From assembly GCA_023249405.1 (NCBI GenBank), contig JAHFCR010000005.1, positions 22,682 to 86,681 on the forward strand: a stretch of 64,000 nt of DNA, read 5' to 3'. The notes beneath the pieces are model-generated. The model was given only the letters and a program-made list of their open reading frames with translations, did no database searches and was not told the origin of the DNA. Every line of letters begins with the position of its first letter. The stretch's first letter is position 1. The DNA comes from Peptococcaceae bacterium (GTDB lineage Bacteria; Bacillota; DSM-12270; Thermacetogeniales; Thermacetogeniaceae). Shown piece by piece: positions 8,811 through 18,277 of this stretch. A program made the position numbers and the translations under genes.

Positions 8811-8857
8811 GTGGTACAAAGTGGTGGAAAGTGGTAGCATATTTGATTAGAGTGGAG
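8811..8857 (+). promoter_or_regulatory. MraZ-type operator: GTGGTR direct repeats at 10-bp spacing
   Basis: Three copies of GTGGTR start at 8811, 8821 and 8831, exactly one helical turn apart, with a fourth related GTGGAG at 8852 that overlaps the mraZ ribosome-binding site. MraZ in other bacteria binds direct repeats of a TGG core at about 10-bp spacing upstream of its own gene, so this is most likely the autoregulatory operator of the dcw cluster. I could not place the -35 and -10 with confidence. Confidence 0.8.
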
Positions 8858-8862
8858 AGCAA

Positions 8863-9303
8863 ATGTTTATCGGAGAGCACCAGCACAGTTTTGATGCCAA
8901 AGGACGGCTGATCATGCCGGTGAGGTTCCGGGCCCAGTTGGGTGAACGCTGTATTGCCACCCGGGGCATGGATCGCTCTCTATTTGTTTTTCCGTTCGAT
9001 GAGTGGAATATGCTGGAGCAGAAACTTAGAAAATTGCCGCTTACCAGCCCGGAGGCCCGGGCCTTTACCAGATTTTTCTTCTCCGGCGCTACCGAGTGTG
9101 AACTGGATCCACAGGGAAGAATACTGATCCCGCCATCACTGAGAGAACACGCAGCTATCAACCGGGAGGTTGTGATCATCGGCGTGGCTTCGAGGATTGA
9201 GATCTGGGCCAAGGAGCGCTGGCTGGAGTACTCCGCTCCGGTGTCGGAGAACTTTGATGGTCTGGCCTCCAAGCTGGGAGAAGGCGATTTCTTCAGTGTC
9301 TGA
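8863..9303 (+). CDS. mraZ: Transcriptional regulator MraZ
   Basis: 146 residues, the normal MraZ length, with two SpoVT/AbrB-like swapped-hairpin half domains: DAKGRLIMP near residue 12 and DPQGRILIP near residue 86. MraZ assembles into a ring and represses the division and wall gene cluster that it heads. Here the binding repeats lie directly upstream of the start. The last 8 nt overlap the GTG start of rsmH, as expected for translational coupling. Confidence 0.96.
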   Translation: MFIGEHQHSFDAKGRLIMPVRFRAQLGERCIATRGMDRSLFVFPFDEWNMLEQKLRKLPLTSPEARAFTRFFFSGATECELDPQGRILIPPSLREHAAINREVVIIGVASRIEIWAKERWLEYSAPVSENFDGLASKLGEGDFFSV

Positions 9304-10231
9304 GCTTATACACCAGCCGGTAATGCTGGCGGAAGCTCTGGAGTTGTTGGCAGTCAAGGCTAATGGTATCTACCTGGATTGCACCCTGGGTGGTGGCGGC
9401 CACGCCCGGGAGATGATCCGCCGGGCCGGTCCTGGCGGGAGTCTGATTGGACTGGATCGGGATGAGGACTCCCTGACACGGGCGGCCGTGAACCTGTCGG
9501 ATTTCAGTCGCCAGATGACGCTGATCCACAGCGATTACCGGCTTATGGACAGGGTGCTGACGGAGTTGGGCATTTCCGGAGTGGACGGAGTCCTATTTGA
9601 CCTGGGGGTTTCCACCTGGCAGGTGCTCGATCCGGAACGCGGCTTCAGCTATAGCTACGATGCAGCACTGGATATGCGGATGGACCGGAAAACTGATTTA
9701 ACTGCCGCAGACCTTGTAAATGGGTTAAAAGAGCAGGAATTAGCGGGATTGATCCAGCGTTTTGGCGAAGAAAGATGGGCGAAGAGAATCGCCTCTTTTA
9801 TTACTGCAGCCCGGGTAAAACAGCCGATTGCCACCACCGGGCAGTTGGTGGAAATCATCAAGGCAGCGATTCCAGCAGCGGCTCGCAGGAATGGTCCTCA
9901 TCCGGCCAAGCGTACTTTTCAGGCCCTGCGGATTGCAGTTAACGATGAACTGAACGGACTGGAGCAGACTTTGAGGTTAGCAATCAGGAGCCTGAAGCCT
10001 GGTGGGCGAATAGTAGCGATCTCCTTCCATTCGCTGGAGGACCGGATCGTCAAGAATAGTTTCAGGGATCGGGCGCTATCTCGCGACGGAATAGAACCTA
10101 TAGCAGGTGAAGGCATCAGGATACTGACGAGGAAGCCTCTGAGACCGGATGCGATAGAAGTGGAACAAAATCCCCGGGCGCGCAGCGCCAGGTTACGGGC
10201 TGCAGAAAAGTTTGCTGAAGGGTTGCAGTAA
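9296..10231 (+). CDS. rsmH: 16S rRNA (cytosine-1402-N4)-methyltransferase RsmH (MraW)
   Basis: 311 residues. The SAM-binding motif DCTLGGGGHA is near residue 25, FDLGVSTWQ near 105, and SFHSLEDRIVK near 250, all hallmarks of MraW/RsmH. It methylates C1402 of 16S rRNA in the decoding centre. GTG 9296 is preferred to an in-frame start at 9197 inside mraZ: it gives the standard N-terminus (HQPVMLAEALELL) and length. It is the second gene of the dcw cluster, the usual position. Confidence 0.95.
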   Translation: MSELIHQPVMLAEALELLAVKANGIYLDCTLGGGGHAREMIRRAGPGGSLIGLDRDEDSLTRAAVNLSDFSRQMTLIHSDYRLMDRVLTELGISGVDGVLFDLGVSTWQVLDPERGFSYSYDAALDMRMDRKTDLTAADLVNGLKEQELAGLIQRFGEERWAKRIASFITAARVKQPIATTGQLVEIIKAAIPAAARRNGPHPAKRTFQALRIAVNDELNGLEQTLRLAIRSLKPGGRIVAISFHSLEDRIVKNSFRDRALSRDGIEPIAGEGIRILTRKPLRPDAIEVEQNPRARSARLRAAEKFAEGLQ

Positions 10232-10257
10232 TATCCAAAAAATGAGGTGAATAATCA

Positions 10258-10722
10258 TTGGTAGTAGCTGAACTGAAACAACTGCCTAATATAGAGAGCG
10301 AGTTCAAGCCGAAACCTGCAGTTAGAACTAATGCGGCGCTAAAGAAATGTGCCTTGTTGACCATGGTGGTTTTAGCCGGTTTTGTGCTGTGCATGCTATA
10401 CACGTACGAGGCGACCAGGATCATTGCCCTGGGTTACCAGACAGATAATTTGCAAAATAGTGTTAACAAGTTGCAGGGAGAAAACAAACAATTGGGGTTA
10501 AAAATAGCGGAGCTTCAGGCGCCCGAAAGAGTCCAACAGATCGCCACAACTAAATTGGGGATGAAGGAGCCGCAGGAGTTCATGATTGCCTTTAGTTCCC
10601 CAGAGCAATTGTCGTCACAACCAACACAGGTGCAGGCCGTGTCGCCCAAAAGCTCATGGAGCAGCCAGTTGCTGGCGGCGATTCCACGGTTTATAGGTCG
10701 GGCTGAAGCTTCGCCCCGCTAG
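10258..10722 (+). CDS. ftsL: Cell division protein FtsL
   Basis: 154 residues: cytoplasmic tail (1-38), one membrane span (about 39-58, LLTMVVLAGFVLCMLYTY), then an extracytoplasmic coiled-coil segment with LQNSVNKLQGENKQLGLKI. This is the FtsL/septum-formation-initiator layout, and the place between rsmH and the PBP gene is diagnostic, since FtsL sequences diverge strongly. It joins DivIC and FtsQ/DivIB in the divisome. The TTG start has GAGGTGA 7 bases upstream. Confidence 0.85.
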   Translation: MVVAELKQLPNIESEFKPKPAVRTNAALKKCALLTMVVLAGFVLCMLYTYEATRIIALGYQTDNLQNSVNKLQGENKQLGLKIAELQAPERVQQIATTKLGMKEPQEFMIAFSSPEQLSSQPTQVQAVSPKSSWSSQLLAAIPRFIGRAEASPR

Positions 10723-10736
10723 CGGGGTGATCGGTT

Positions 10737-12872
10737 TTGTATAAGGGAAATATTGAGGTTCGTAAAAGAATTACCTTTCTTTTTTTTATCATCTTTGTTA
10801 TTTTCATTCTTTTCGGCGTCCGCCTGGTGTGGCTGCAGCTGGTCCAGGGTACCTGGTACCAACAGCAGGCGATCCAGAACCGGATTAGCGAGATCACAGT
10901 CGATCCCAAGCGAGGAGATATTTTCGACCGCAATGGCAATGTGCTGGCCACCAGCATCAGCGCCGATGCGGTCTATGCTATTCCCGCCGAAGTAAAGCGT
11001 TCAAACCAGGCGCCCCAGATCGCCCATTCCCTGGCGGCTATTCTTGGCCTGCCGGAGAGCGATATACTGAAGAGCATCACTCAGGAACAGCGATCGGTAT
11101 GGCTCAAACTGAAACTGGATCCAAACCAGGCTCAAGCCTTACGCCAGAGCCGTCTGCCAGGGATCGGCATCATCTCCAAGCCTCAGCGCTATTACCCTAA
11201 AAAGAATCTGGCGGCACATGTCCTGGGCATTGCCGGTGATTACAATCAGGGGCTGGAAGGGATAGAAACCGCTTACGACAAGGAGCTGTCCGGCATCAGC
11301 GGGCGTTTGCTGGTGGAGAATGACGCTGCCGGCCGGGAGATTCCGGAATCCTCCCGCCAATTTATCGAACCGGAACAGGGACTGAGCGTGGTCCTCACCA
11401 TCGACCAGAACATCCAGTACTTCGCGGAGCGCGAGCTGGATAAGGTAGTGCAGGAGCGTCATCCCAAGAGCGCCACCATGATCATCATGGACCCCAACAC
11501 CGGGGAGATCCTGGCCATGGCCAACCGGCCCGACTTCGACCCCAACGAATATAAGAAATATCCCCAGTCAGCACGGCGCAATGCCGCCATCAGCAATAGC
11601 TACGAACCCGGCTCCACCTTCAAGATCGTTACCCTGGGAGCGGCTCTGGAAGAGAACCTGGTCAGCAAGAACGACCGTTTCTACTGTCCTGGCTTTATCA
11701 TTGTGGCAGACAGGAAGATCCACTGTTGGCTGGACGGAGGGCACGGGAGCGAATCGCTGGAGGAGGTCGTTCAGAACTCGTGCAACCCCGGTTTTATCAC
11801 CATCGGGCTCCGGGAGGGGCTGCAGACATTCTATAAATACCTCGACGCCTTCGGATTTGGGAGTCAACTCGGCATAGACTTGCCCGGAGAGGCCGAGGGG
11901 ATCATCGTGAACCAGAAAGAGGCCACGCAGGTGGACTTGGCCACCATGTCCATCGGCCAGGCCAACAGCGTGACTCCCCTGCAACTGGTGACGGCGATGA
12001 GCGCGGTTGCCAACGGCGGCAAGCTGATGCGGCCACACCTGGTCAAGGAGCTGCGCAACAGCCAGGGGGAAGTGGTCAAGCGGTTTGAACCCCAGGTGAT
12101 CCGCCAGGTGCTCTCTGCGGATACCGCCCGGGAGGAGGGAGCGCTGCTGCAACGGGTGGTCGATTATGGCACCGGCAGCAATGCCCGCATCGCGGGTTAT
12201 ACCGTGGCCGGGAAGACTGGCACCGGCCAGAAGCCATCGCCGGGTGGCGGGTATTCGGATACCGATCACGTCCTCTCATTCCTGGGATTTGCTCCTGTCG
12301 AACAGCCGCGGTTGGTTGCCCTGGTGGTCATCGACACGCCACAGGGCTATCCACAATTTGGCGGTGTCATAGCGGCCCCCGTATTCCAGGCAGCGGTGAG
12401 CGACAGCCTGCGGTACCTGCGGGTCCCGGTGCGCTACCTGCCCAGCGGCATTACCCCGAATGACCAGATGACGGTGGTGCCTCCGGTAATCAATCTGCCG
12501 CTTCAGGATGCTCAGAAGGCCCTGTCTCAGGCCGGGCTGACCTGGGAGATCAGCGGCCAGGGGCCGATCGTTATGGACCAGACACCAGTGGACGGGGTGA
12601 AAGTAACCAGGGGCAGCAAGGTGTTGCTGAGCCTGGACGAATCTGGCAAAGCGCCCAGCGGAGACCGGATCGTTCCCAATTTGCAAGGAAAAAGCTTGCG
12701 TGATACGGCAGAGGTGCTTGCAGCCATGAACCTGCAACTGCTCCCTGAGGGAGGGCAGTTTCCTACCGGTAGAGCTACCTGGCAGGACCCGCCGGCAGGA
12801 ACCAAGGTCAGCGCCGGAGCGCAGGTGAAGGTAAAATTTGAACCGCCGTTACCACTGACCAGCGGCCCGTAG
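10737..12872 (+). CDS. ftsI: Class B penicillin-binding protein with two PASTA domains (FtsI/PbpB/SpoVD family)
   Basis: 711 residues: N-terminal membrane anchor (about 13-33), dimerisation domain, transpeptidase domain with the catalytic triad of motifs STFK (in YEPGSTFKIV), SCN and KTG (in VAGKTGTGQ), then two C-terminal PASTA repeats (about 575-632 and 640-705). It cross-links septal peptidoglycan outside the membrane with FtsW. Bacillus has two paralogues here, vegetative PbpB (two PASTA) and sporulation SpoVD (one PASTA). This cluster has a single gene; its length and PASTA count resemble PbpB, but it may serve both vegetative division and spore cortex. TTG start with GGGGTGA 6 bases upstream. 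Confidence 0.93.
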   Translation: MYKGNIEVRKRITFLFFIIFVIFILFGVRLVWLQLVQGTWYQQQAIQNRISEITVDPKRGDIFDRNGNVLATSISADAVYAIPAEVKRSNQAPQIAHSLAAILGLPESDILKSITQEQRSVWLKLKLDPNQAQALRQSRLPGIGIISKPQRYYPKKNLAAHVLGIAGDYNQGLEGIETAYDKELSGISGRLLVENDAAGREIPESSRQFIEPEQGLSVVLTIDQNIQYFAERELDKVVQERHPKSATMIIMDPNTGEILAMANRPDFDPNEYKKYPQSARRNAAISNSYEPGSTFKIVTLGAALEENLVSKNDRFYCPGFIIVADRKIHCWLDGGHGSESLEEVVQNSCNPGFITIGLREGLQTFYKYLDAFGFGSQLGIDLPGEAEGIIVNQKEATQVDLATMSIGQANSVTPLQLVTAMSAVANGGKLMRPHLVKELRNSQGEVVKRFEPQVIRQVLSADTAREEGALLQRVVDYGTGSNARIAGYTVAGKTGTGQKPSPGGGYSDTDHVLSFLGFAPVEQPRLVALVVIDTPQGYPQFGGVIAAPVFQAAVSDSLRYLRVPVRYLPSGITPNDQMTVVPPVINLPLQDAQKALSQAGLTWEISGQGPIVMDQTPVDGVKVTRGSKVLLSLDESGKAPSGDRIVPNLQGKSLRDTAEVLAAMNLQLLPEGGQFPTGRATWQDPPAGTKVSAGAQVKVKFEPPLPLTSGP

Positions 12873-12972
12873 CAGGAAAAAAACACCACTGCTGGATGAT
12901 ATTATGTTAAATGATTTTAGTGGGAATAATAGAATTTATAACTAATCATATTCAGGCTCGCGGGGATGGATC

Positions 12973-14433
12973 ATGACCGTTACCTTCAGACAACTGCTAA
13001 CAGGGATCGATATTGAAGCGGCGCAAGGCCTGGAGACGCCAGTGACCGGAATTTATTACGACTCCAGGCAGGTGCAGCCCGGGTCTGCCTTCGTCTGCAT
13101 ACCGGGCTACCGCACCGACGGCCATTCCTATATCGAAGATGCCGCCAGCAGGGAGGCCGCTGCCCTGATCGTATCCCAGGATGCCTTGCTGCCGCCTGGT
13201 TTGGCCTGGGCGCGAGTCAGGGACACCCGCGCTGCGTTGGCGGCAGCGGCTGCCAATTGGTACGGACATCCCAGCCGCGAGTTGAGCCTGTTTGGGGTGA
13301 CCGGGACCAATGGGAAGACAACTACTACGCACCTGATCGAGGCTGTTCTGCAGGCCGGGGGCGAGTCGACCGCGGTGATCGGTACCATTTGGAATCAGCG
13401 TACGACCCCGGAATCCCTGGACTTGCAGCGCATGCTCCGGCAATGGGCCGGGCAGGGGATCCGATCGGTGGCGATGGAGGTCTCTTCACACGGTATCTAT
13501 CTGAAAAGGGTCGCGTATTGTGAATTCGATGTGGCTGTGTTTACCAATCTGACCCAGGATCATCTTGACTTTCACCAGAATCTGAGGGATTATTTAGCAG
13601 TCAAGCTGCAGCTTTTTCAGGGGTTGGGCGGAAGCCGCAGCAAGCAGCGGCGCTGCTATGCGGTGATCAATATTGACGATCCGTCAGGGATCGAAGTGGT
13701 CAGGTCTACCAGGGTACCGGTGGTCACTTATGGTATCCAGGAAAAAGCTGACATACGGGCCCGGGATCTGCGCCTCTCGGAACGCGGCGCTGAATTTGCA
13801 GTATCCTATCAGGGGCAGGACATGAACTTCAGGATCTCTCTGCCGGGCCGGTTCAATGTTTATAATAGTCTGGCGGCAATAGCGGTGGGATTGAGCGAAG
13901 GTGTGGCGCCGGCGCTTATTGAGGAGACCCTGGCCAAGGTGGCGGGAGTGCCGGGCCGCTTTCAAGTGGTCGACCAGGGACAGGAGTTTACGGTGGTGGT
14001 GGACTACGCCCATACCCCGGATGGCCTGGAGAATGTGCTGCGCACTGCCAGGGATCTGACCAGTGGCCGGGTAATTGCCGTATTCGGCTGCGGCGGCGAT
14101 CGCGATGCCGGCAAGCGGCCCTTGATGGGTAAGGTAGCCGGGCAGCTCAGCGATGTCGCCATCCTGACCTCCGATAACCCCCGGAGCGAGGAACCCCTGG
14201 AGATTATCAGGCAGATCGAGGCTGGAATCAGGGATGTTGACGACATTTATTACGAGGTGATCCCCGACCGCCGGGAGGCGATCCGTCAGGCGCTGCAGAG
14301 CGCCCAGGCGGGGGATTTTGTGGTTATCGCCGGTAAAGGGCATGAGACCTATCAGATTATCGGCGATCAGGCGCTGCCCTTTGATGATTACCAGGTGGCG
14401 AGGGAGATCCTGCAAAAGGAGAATATACTTTAG
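12973..14433 (+). CDS. murE: UDP-MurNAc-L-Ala-D-Glu:meso-diaminopimelate ligase
   Basis: 486-residue Mur ligase that adds the third stem-peptide residue. The P-loop GVTGTNGKTTTTH is near residue 113 and YAHTPDGLENVL near 340. The DNPRSEEP motif near 400 is the signature of the meso-DAP-specific form, so the wall should contain meso-diaminopimelate. Start ATG with CGGGGATGG upstream. About 100 bp separate it from the PBP gene, the largest gap in this part of the cluster; that gap is AT-rich but I see no confident promoter. The stop overlaps the murF start by one base. Confidence 0.96.
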   Translation: MTVTFRQLLTGIDIEAAQGLETPVTGIYYDSRQVQPGSAFVCIPGYRTDGHSYIEDAASREAAALIVSQDALLPPGLAWARVRDTRAALAAAAANWYGHPSRELSLFGVTGTNGKTTTTHLIEAVLQAGGESTAVIGTIWNQRTTPESLDLQRMLRQWAGQGIRSVAMEVSSHGIYLKRVAYCEFDVAVFTNLTQDHLDFHQNLRDYLAVKLQLFQGLGGSRSKQRRCYAVINIDDPSGIEVVRSTRVPVVTYGIQEKADIRARDLRLSERGAEFAVSYQGQDMNFRISLPGRFNVYNSLAAIAVGLSEGVAPALIEETLAKVAGVPGRFQVVDQGQEFTVVVDYAHTPDGLENVLRTARDLTSGRVIAVFGCGGDRDAGKRPLMGKVAGQLSDVAILTSDNPRSEEPLEIIRQIEAGIRDVDDIYYEVIPDRREAIRQALQSAQAGDFVVIAGKGHETYQIIGDQALPFDDYQVAREILQKENIL

Positions 14434-15818
14434 TGATGGAACCGATCCGCGTCTTGGAGATCGTTACTGCCACCAATGGCCGTCTGCTTCAGGGCGACCC
14501 GGAGACAGTGGTTGGCGGTATCGCTATCGACAGCAGGAAGGCTGAACGGGGACAGCTTTTTTTTGCTTTTCCCGGCAGCGCATCTGATGGGCATCTGCAT
14601 GTTGATGATGCCTTGAACCGGGGAGCGGCGGCAGCGGTGATCTCCAGGCCGGTTTTCATAGACGGCGGCCAACCGTTGATCATGGTGGTTGACCCATTGC
14701 GGGCGCTTCAGGATCTGGCCCGCTATTACCGGCAGTTATTCACGCTGCCCGTGGTGGCTGTGACCGGAAGTACCGGCAAAACCACCACCAAGGACCTGAT
14801 CGCCGGAGTGCTGGGGATCGGCCGGCGGGTATTGAAGACCGAAGGGAACCAGAACAACGAGATCGGGCTGCCCCTGACTATGTTGCGTCTGGACCGGGGC
14901 TACGGCGCTGTAGTTCTGGAGATGGCCATGCGGGGTCCGGGGGAAATTGCTGCCCTGTGCCGGCTCAGCCAACCCCGGATCGGTGTGATTACCAATATCG
15001 GAATGACTCATCTGGAGCGGTTGGGCTCCCAGCAGGCGATTGCCGAAGCCAAGGGCGAACTGCTGGATGCCTTGCCGCCTGAAGGATGTGCGGTTCTAAA
15101 CGGAGAGGATGACTGGCAGCGGCAGTTGGCATTGAAATGCCGGTGCGAGGTGATCTTTTACGGCCCGGGCCCTGAATGGCCGGTGAACGCCAGCGATATC
15201 GTCATGAACGGCTTACGGGGGTCCGAATTTATGTTGCACACGCCGTTGGGAGAGGCTCATTGCCGGCTGACGCTGGCAGGACGCCACAATGTGTCCAATG
15301 CTCTGGCGGCGGCAGCGGTGGGCACCCGGTTCGGGATACACCCGGAACAGATTGCTCAGGGCCTGGAGGCGGCTTTTCGTACGGGGATGCGCCTGGAGAT
15401 CAAGAAGGGGATCGCTGGCGCCACCATCATCGATGATACCTATAATGCCAGCCCGGACTCGGTCAAGGCCGGCCTGAGGTTGCTGGCGGATGTTCCCGAC
15501 CGGGGCCGGACCATTGCAGTGCTGGGAGACATGTATGAGCTGGGGGCGGAAACGGTGACCGGACACCGCTCTGTGGGTGAGTGCGCCGCAGCCATGCAGG
15601 TCGATTACCTGTGTACGGTAGGGTCGCTGGCCCGGGAGATCGCTATCGGAGCGCGGGCCGCGGGTCTGTCCGATGTTAAGATCGGCATATTTTCTGACAA
15701 CCAGGCTGCCATCGCCTTTATGAGGGAGTTAATCCAGAGCGGGGACGTGATTCTGGTAAAGGGGTCGCGGGGCGCCAGAATGGAGCAGATCGTGGCGTCC
15801 CTGATTGAGGGTGGTTGA
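14433..15818 (+). CDS. murF: UDP-MurNAc-tripeptide:D-alanyl-D-alanine ligase
   Basis: 461-residue Mur ligase that adds D-Ala-D-Ala to the UDP-MurNAc-tripeptide. ATP-binding motif VTGSTGKTTTKD near 107, EMAMRGPGEI near 165, and DDTYNASPDSV near 330, which is typical of MurF. The GTG start overlaps the murE stop, with AAGGAG 11 bases upstream; an ATG lies one codon later. It ends just before mraY. Confidence 0.96.
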   Translation: MMEPIRVLEIVTATNGRLLQGDPETVVGGIAIDSRKAERGQLFFAFPGSASDGHLHVDDALNRGAAAAVISRPVFIDGGQPLIMVVDPLRALQDLARYYRQLFTLPVVAVTGSTGKTTTKDLIAGVLGIGRRVLKTEGNQNNEIGLPLTMLRLDRGYGAVVLEMAMRGPGEIAALCRLSQPRIGVITNIGMTHLERLGSQQAIAEAKGELLDALPPEGCAVLNGEDDWQRQLALKCRCEVIFYGPGPEWPVNASDIVMNGLRGSEFMLHTPLGEAHCRLTLAGRHNVSNALAAAAVGTRFGIHPEQIAQGLEAAFRTGMRLEIKKGIAGATIIDDTYNASPDSVKAGLRLLADVPDRGRTIAVLGDMYELGAETVTGHRSVGECAAAMQVDYLCTVGSLAREIAIGARAAGLSDVKIGIFSDNQAAIAFMRELIQSGDVILVKGSRGARMEQIVASLIEGG

Positions 15819-15819
15819 A

Positions 15820-16788
15820 GTGAACGAGATTGCCGGGGTGGGGATTGCCTTCCTGCTCAGCCTGCTGTTTACTCTGCTGCTGGGCAAATTGCTCGTACCC
15901 CTGCTGCATCGCCTGAAGTTCGGGCAGGAGGTCCGTGATGACGGCCCCAAGTCACATCTAAAAAAACAGGGCACTGCCACCATGGGTGGTCTGCTGATCA
16001 TCGGAGGCACCGGCGTGGCCAGTCTGCTGGTCGCCGGTCAGGCCCGCGAGAGCCTGTTGCTGGTGGGGATGATGGTCGGTTGCGGGCTGCTGGGATTTGC
16101 TGATGACTTTTTGAAGGTGGTGTTGAAACGGTCTCTCGGCGTCAAGGCCCGCACCAAGTTTCTGGTGCAGATACTATTGGGTCTGGTGCTGGCCTGGGCT
16201 GTGTTCGCACTGCATCAGGAGACCACAGCGCTGATCCCCTTCGCCGGATTACGGGTTGACCTGGGGATATACTACTACGCCCTGGTGGTGTTTATCCTGG
16301 TCGCCTTCACTAATGCCGTCAATCTCACCGACGGCCTTGACGGCCTGGCCAGTGGGCTGATGCTGGTAGTGGCGGCAGCCTTTGTCCTGATCGCCTGGAT
16401 GACCGGGCATGACACTGCGGCGATCTTTGCCGGGGCGCTCGGAGGCAGCTGTCTGGGGTTTCTATACTTCAATCACTACCCGGCACGAGTCTTTATGGGG
16501 GATACCGGTTCCCTGGCTCTGGGAGGGGCGCTGGCCACCCTGTCGGTACTGACCCATGCTGAGTTGATCCTGTTTATTTTAGGTGGAGTCTTCGTCCTGG
16601 AAACCCTATCGGTGATCATCCAGGTGATCTCCTACCAACTCACCGGTAAGAGGGTGTTCAGAATGAGCCCTCTGCATCATCACTTCGAACTGTCGGGTTG
16701 GAAGGAAACCAGGGTTGTGCACTGGTTCTGGATGCTGGGATTATGCTGTGCCATTCTGGGTTTTTGGGCGATGCGAGGGCCCCATTAA
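15820..16788 (+). CDS. mraY: Phospho-N-acetylmuramoyl-pentapeptide-transferase
   Basis: 322-residue polytopic membrane enzyme that transfers phospho-MurNAc-pentapeptide to undecaprenyl phosphate, making lipid I. Diagnostic segments: DDGPKSHLKKQGTATMGG near residue 42, GFADDFLK near 90, NLTDGLDGLASG near 165, FMGDTGSLALGG near 225 and the HHHFELSGWKE signature near 285. GTG 15820, with GAGGGTGG 5 bases upstream, gives the standard length; an in-frame TTG at 15805 overlaps murF and is less likely. Confidence 0.96.
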   Translation: MNEIAGVGIAFLLSLLFTLLLGKLLVPLLHRLKFGQEVRDDGPKSHLKKQGTATMGGLLIIGGTGVASLLVAGQARESLLLVGMMVGCGLLGFADDFLKVVLKRSLGVKARTKFLVQILLGLVLAWAVFALHQETTALIPFAGLRVDLGIYYYALVVFILVAFTNAVNLTDGLDGLASGLMLVVAAAFVLIAWMTGHDTAAIFAGALGGSCLGFLYFNHYPARVFMGDTGSLALGGALATLSVLTHAELILFILGGVFVLETLSVIIQVISYQLTGKRVFRMSPLHHHFELSGWKETRVVHWFWMLGLCCAILGFWAMRGPH

Positions 16789-16849
16789 ATCTTTATTCCG
16801 GCCTCGGGCCTCTTGTTTCTGACTTCCGAGTCCGGTAGGAGTGTGCTGT

Positions 16850-18229
16850 ATGTTGGACTTTGAAGGTAAAAGAGTGCTGATTATCGGAATGGCCCGCAGC
16901 GGCCAGGCGGTGGCGCGCTGGCTGACCAGGGCGGGTGCCCGCGTTACCGGCGCCGATATCAAAGAGGAACAGGAGTTGGGAGAGGGACTGGCCAAGCTTA
17001 AAGGGCTCCCGGTCGATCTGATCACCGGCGGTTATCCGGAATTAAAGCAGGGCCTGTTTGATCTGGTGGTGATCAGCCCGGGAGTGCCTCCGGCCATCCC
17101 GCCGGTGCGGGCGGCCGCCAGGCTGGGCGTTCCGGTCTGGAGCGAGTTGGAACTGGCAACCCGGTTTGTCCGGCAGCCGATCGTTGCGGTGACCGGTACC
17201 AACGGTAAGACCACCACTACAGCCCTCATCGGATACATATTCCAACAGGCCGGACGCCGGGCGGTGGTAGCCGGCAACATCGGCGTCCCGGTCATTCAGG
17301 AAGTGGAGCGGTCACAAGAACAGGGGATCGCCGTGGATGACTGGGTCTTAGAGGTCAGCTCCTTTCAACTGGAACACTGCTTCGAGTTTCACCCGCATAT
17401 CTCTGTCTTGCTGAATCTTACCCCGGATCACCTGGACCGGCATTCCAATATGGGCGAGTATGGCCGGGTCAAGACGCGAGTCTTTCAGAACCAGGGCCCG
17501 GAGGATTACGCCGTGTTAAACCTGGACGACCCCTGGGTGGCAGCCAACGTCCACGGCCTGTCAGCCCGGGAGTGCTGGTTTTCGACAAGACAGGCGCCGG
17601 CCGGGGGTGTTGGTGTGGCCGACGGCAACATCGTCTACGAGAGCCGCGGTGCTAGAAAAATCCTCTGTCCGGTGCGGGATGTGCGCATCCCGGGGCAACA
17701 CAATCTGGAAAACGCCCTAGCCGCCGTGGCGGCGGCAGCATTGGCCGGGATCGTTCCTGAAGCCATAGCGGCAGCGCTATCCAGCTTTCCGGGAGTGCCA
17801 CACCGGCTGGAACCGGTCGCCGTGATCGGTGGCGTGCGGTATGTCAACGATTCCAAGGGAACCAACCCGGAATCGGTGCTGAAAGCCTTGGACTCCTACC
17901 GGGAACCGATCATCCTGATCGCCGGAGGCAAGCCCAAGGGGAGCGACTTTACCGAACTGGCCAAGAGGATTAAGAGCCGGGTCAAGGCGCTGATCCTGCT
18001 GGGCCAGGCTGCTCCACAGATCGAGCAGGCGGTGCGGGCTGCCGGGTATACGGTTATCTGGAATGAAAAAGACCTTGACGGTTGCGTCAGCACTGCCGCC
18101 CGGCTGGCTGCGCCGGGAGACCTCGTCCTGCTGTCTCCTGCCTGTGCCAGCTGGGATATGTTTCGCGATTACGAGGAGAGAGGCGATCTCTTTAAAAAGC
18201 TGGTGCTTGGCCTTGGCGCTCCGATTTGA
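16850..18229 (+). CDS. murD: UDP-MurNAc-L-alanine:D-glutamate ligase
   Basis: 459-residue Mur ligase adding D-glutamate. Rossmann N-terminus VLIIGMARSGQAVARWL, P-loop VTGTNGKTTTTALIG near 115, EVSSFQLE near 165 and NDSKGTNPESV near 330, all typical of MurD. ATG 16850 is 9 bases after TAGGAG; an earlier in-frame GTG at 16841 touches that site and is unlikely. It follows mraY after 61 bp. Confidence 0.95.
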   Translation: MLDFEGKRVLIIGMARSGQAVARWLTRAGARVTGADIKEEQELGEGLAKLKGLPVDLITGGYPELKQGLFDLVVISPGVPPAIPPVRAAARLGVPVWSELELATRFVRQPIVAVTGTNGKTTTTALIGYIFQQAGRRAVVAGNIGVPVIQEVERSQEQGIAVDDWVLEVSSFQLEHCFEFHPHISVLLNLTPDHLDRHSNMGEYGRVKTRVFQNQGPEDYAVLNLDDPWVAANVHGLSARECWFSTRQAPAGGVGVADGNIVYESRGARKILCPVRDVRIPGQHNLENALAAVAAAALAGIVPEAIAAALSSFPGVPHRLEPVAVIGGVRYVNDSKGTNPESVLKALDSYREPIILIAGGKPKGSDFTELAKRIKSRVKALILLGQAAPQIEQAVRAAGYTVIWNEKDLDGCVSTAARLAAPGDLVLLSPACASWDMFRDYEERGDLFKKLVLGLGAPI

Positions 18230-18277
18230 AGCACGCACTGAAGCTTCGCTTAGTCCTGCACACAGGGAGGTGCGACC

